37,671 nt of DNA from a virus. This document shows, one piece after another, positions 37,595-37,671 of this stretch. The notes under the pieces were generated by a model. The model saw only the letters and a list, made by a program, of their open reading frames with translations, did no database searches and was not told the origin of the DNA. Location: IMG/VR virus record IMGVR_UViG_3300045579_000147, positions 1-37,671 of that record; one strand, given 5' to 3'. Numbering within the stretch: the stretch's first letter is position 1; each line of letters starts with the position of its first letter. The translations under genes were made by a program, and so were the position numbers.

Positions 37595-37671
37595 ATTGAC
37601 CTCGGTTTAGGTTGAAATCCGTCCACTCAGACTAAGCCGAGTGGACGGTGCTTTGCTGACCTGAAAATCAG
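37545..37671. repeat. Right copy of 127-bp terminal direct repeat
   Basis: Exact copy of bases 1-127; marks where the circle was opened. Confidence 0.9.

Noticed and set aside
1-37671. tRNA genes and CRISPR arrays
   Set aside because: Looked for TPsiC-like arms with cloverleaf pairing and for regularly spaced repeats; none seen by eye. The only spaced motif series are the operators.

Overview
The window is one complete, circular genome of a temperate, siphovirus-like phage. The first 127 bases are repeated exactly as the last 127, so the unique circle is 37,544 bp. Late genes run leftward (minus strand) across the junction. The gene families (P27-type small terminase, HK97-type head, CP76-type CII, VapE-type primase-helicase, ParB with an FtsK-gamma-like tail, CI-type N-terminal repressor) are ones I associate with phages of Betaproteobacteria, probably Burkholderiales/Comamonadaceae. 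That host assignment is inference from family knowledge, not a database result.

Layout. A genetic switch sits near 12.1 kb. A Cro-like gene (minus) and a CI-like repressor lacking a peptidase domain (plus) diverge from a region with three operator-like sites whose centres are exactly 25 bp apart. A second two-site cluster with the same motif and the same 25 bp spacing lies at 13.1 kb, in front of the long rightward operon. Leftward from the switch come a CII-like regulator, a winged-helix protein, a primase-helicase, a small Cys protein, a hypothetical gene and a Q-like antiterminator. Then come a promoter and terminator resembling lambda pR'/tR', followed by the late operon: HNH endonuclease, TerS, TerL, portal, ClpP-like protease, major capsid, then across the circle junction head-tail connectors, tail terminator, major tail protein, chaperones, tape measure, tail-tip proteins, a diversity-generating retroelement (DGR), lysis genes and a Dam methylase. 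Intrinsic terminators interrupt the late operon before the major capsid gene, after the gene following it, and before the major tail gene, as expected if Q-modified polymerase reads through them.

The rightward operon (13.19-20.19 kb) holds small, mostly translationally coupled genes (ATGA overlaps), including a MazG-like protein, an RMF-like protein, a winged-helix protein and a 698-aa ParB-like protein ending in an FtsK-gamma-like domain. It ends at a clear terminator. A large serine recombinase (20.38-22.03 kb) converges on the late operon at a shared bidirectional terminator.

The most notable system is the complete DGR at 24.96-28.12 kb: target gene with variable repeat (VR), avd, template repeat (TR), reverse transcriptase. 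TR and VR are 115 bp each and differ at 12 positions, every one an adenine in the TR coding strand (9 A-to-G, 2 A-to-T, 1 A-to-C). This is the fingerprint of adenine-directed mutagenic retrohoming into a C-terminal tail-fibre domain.
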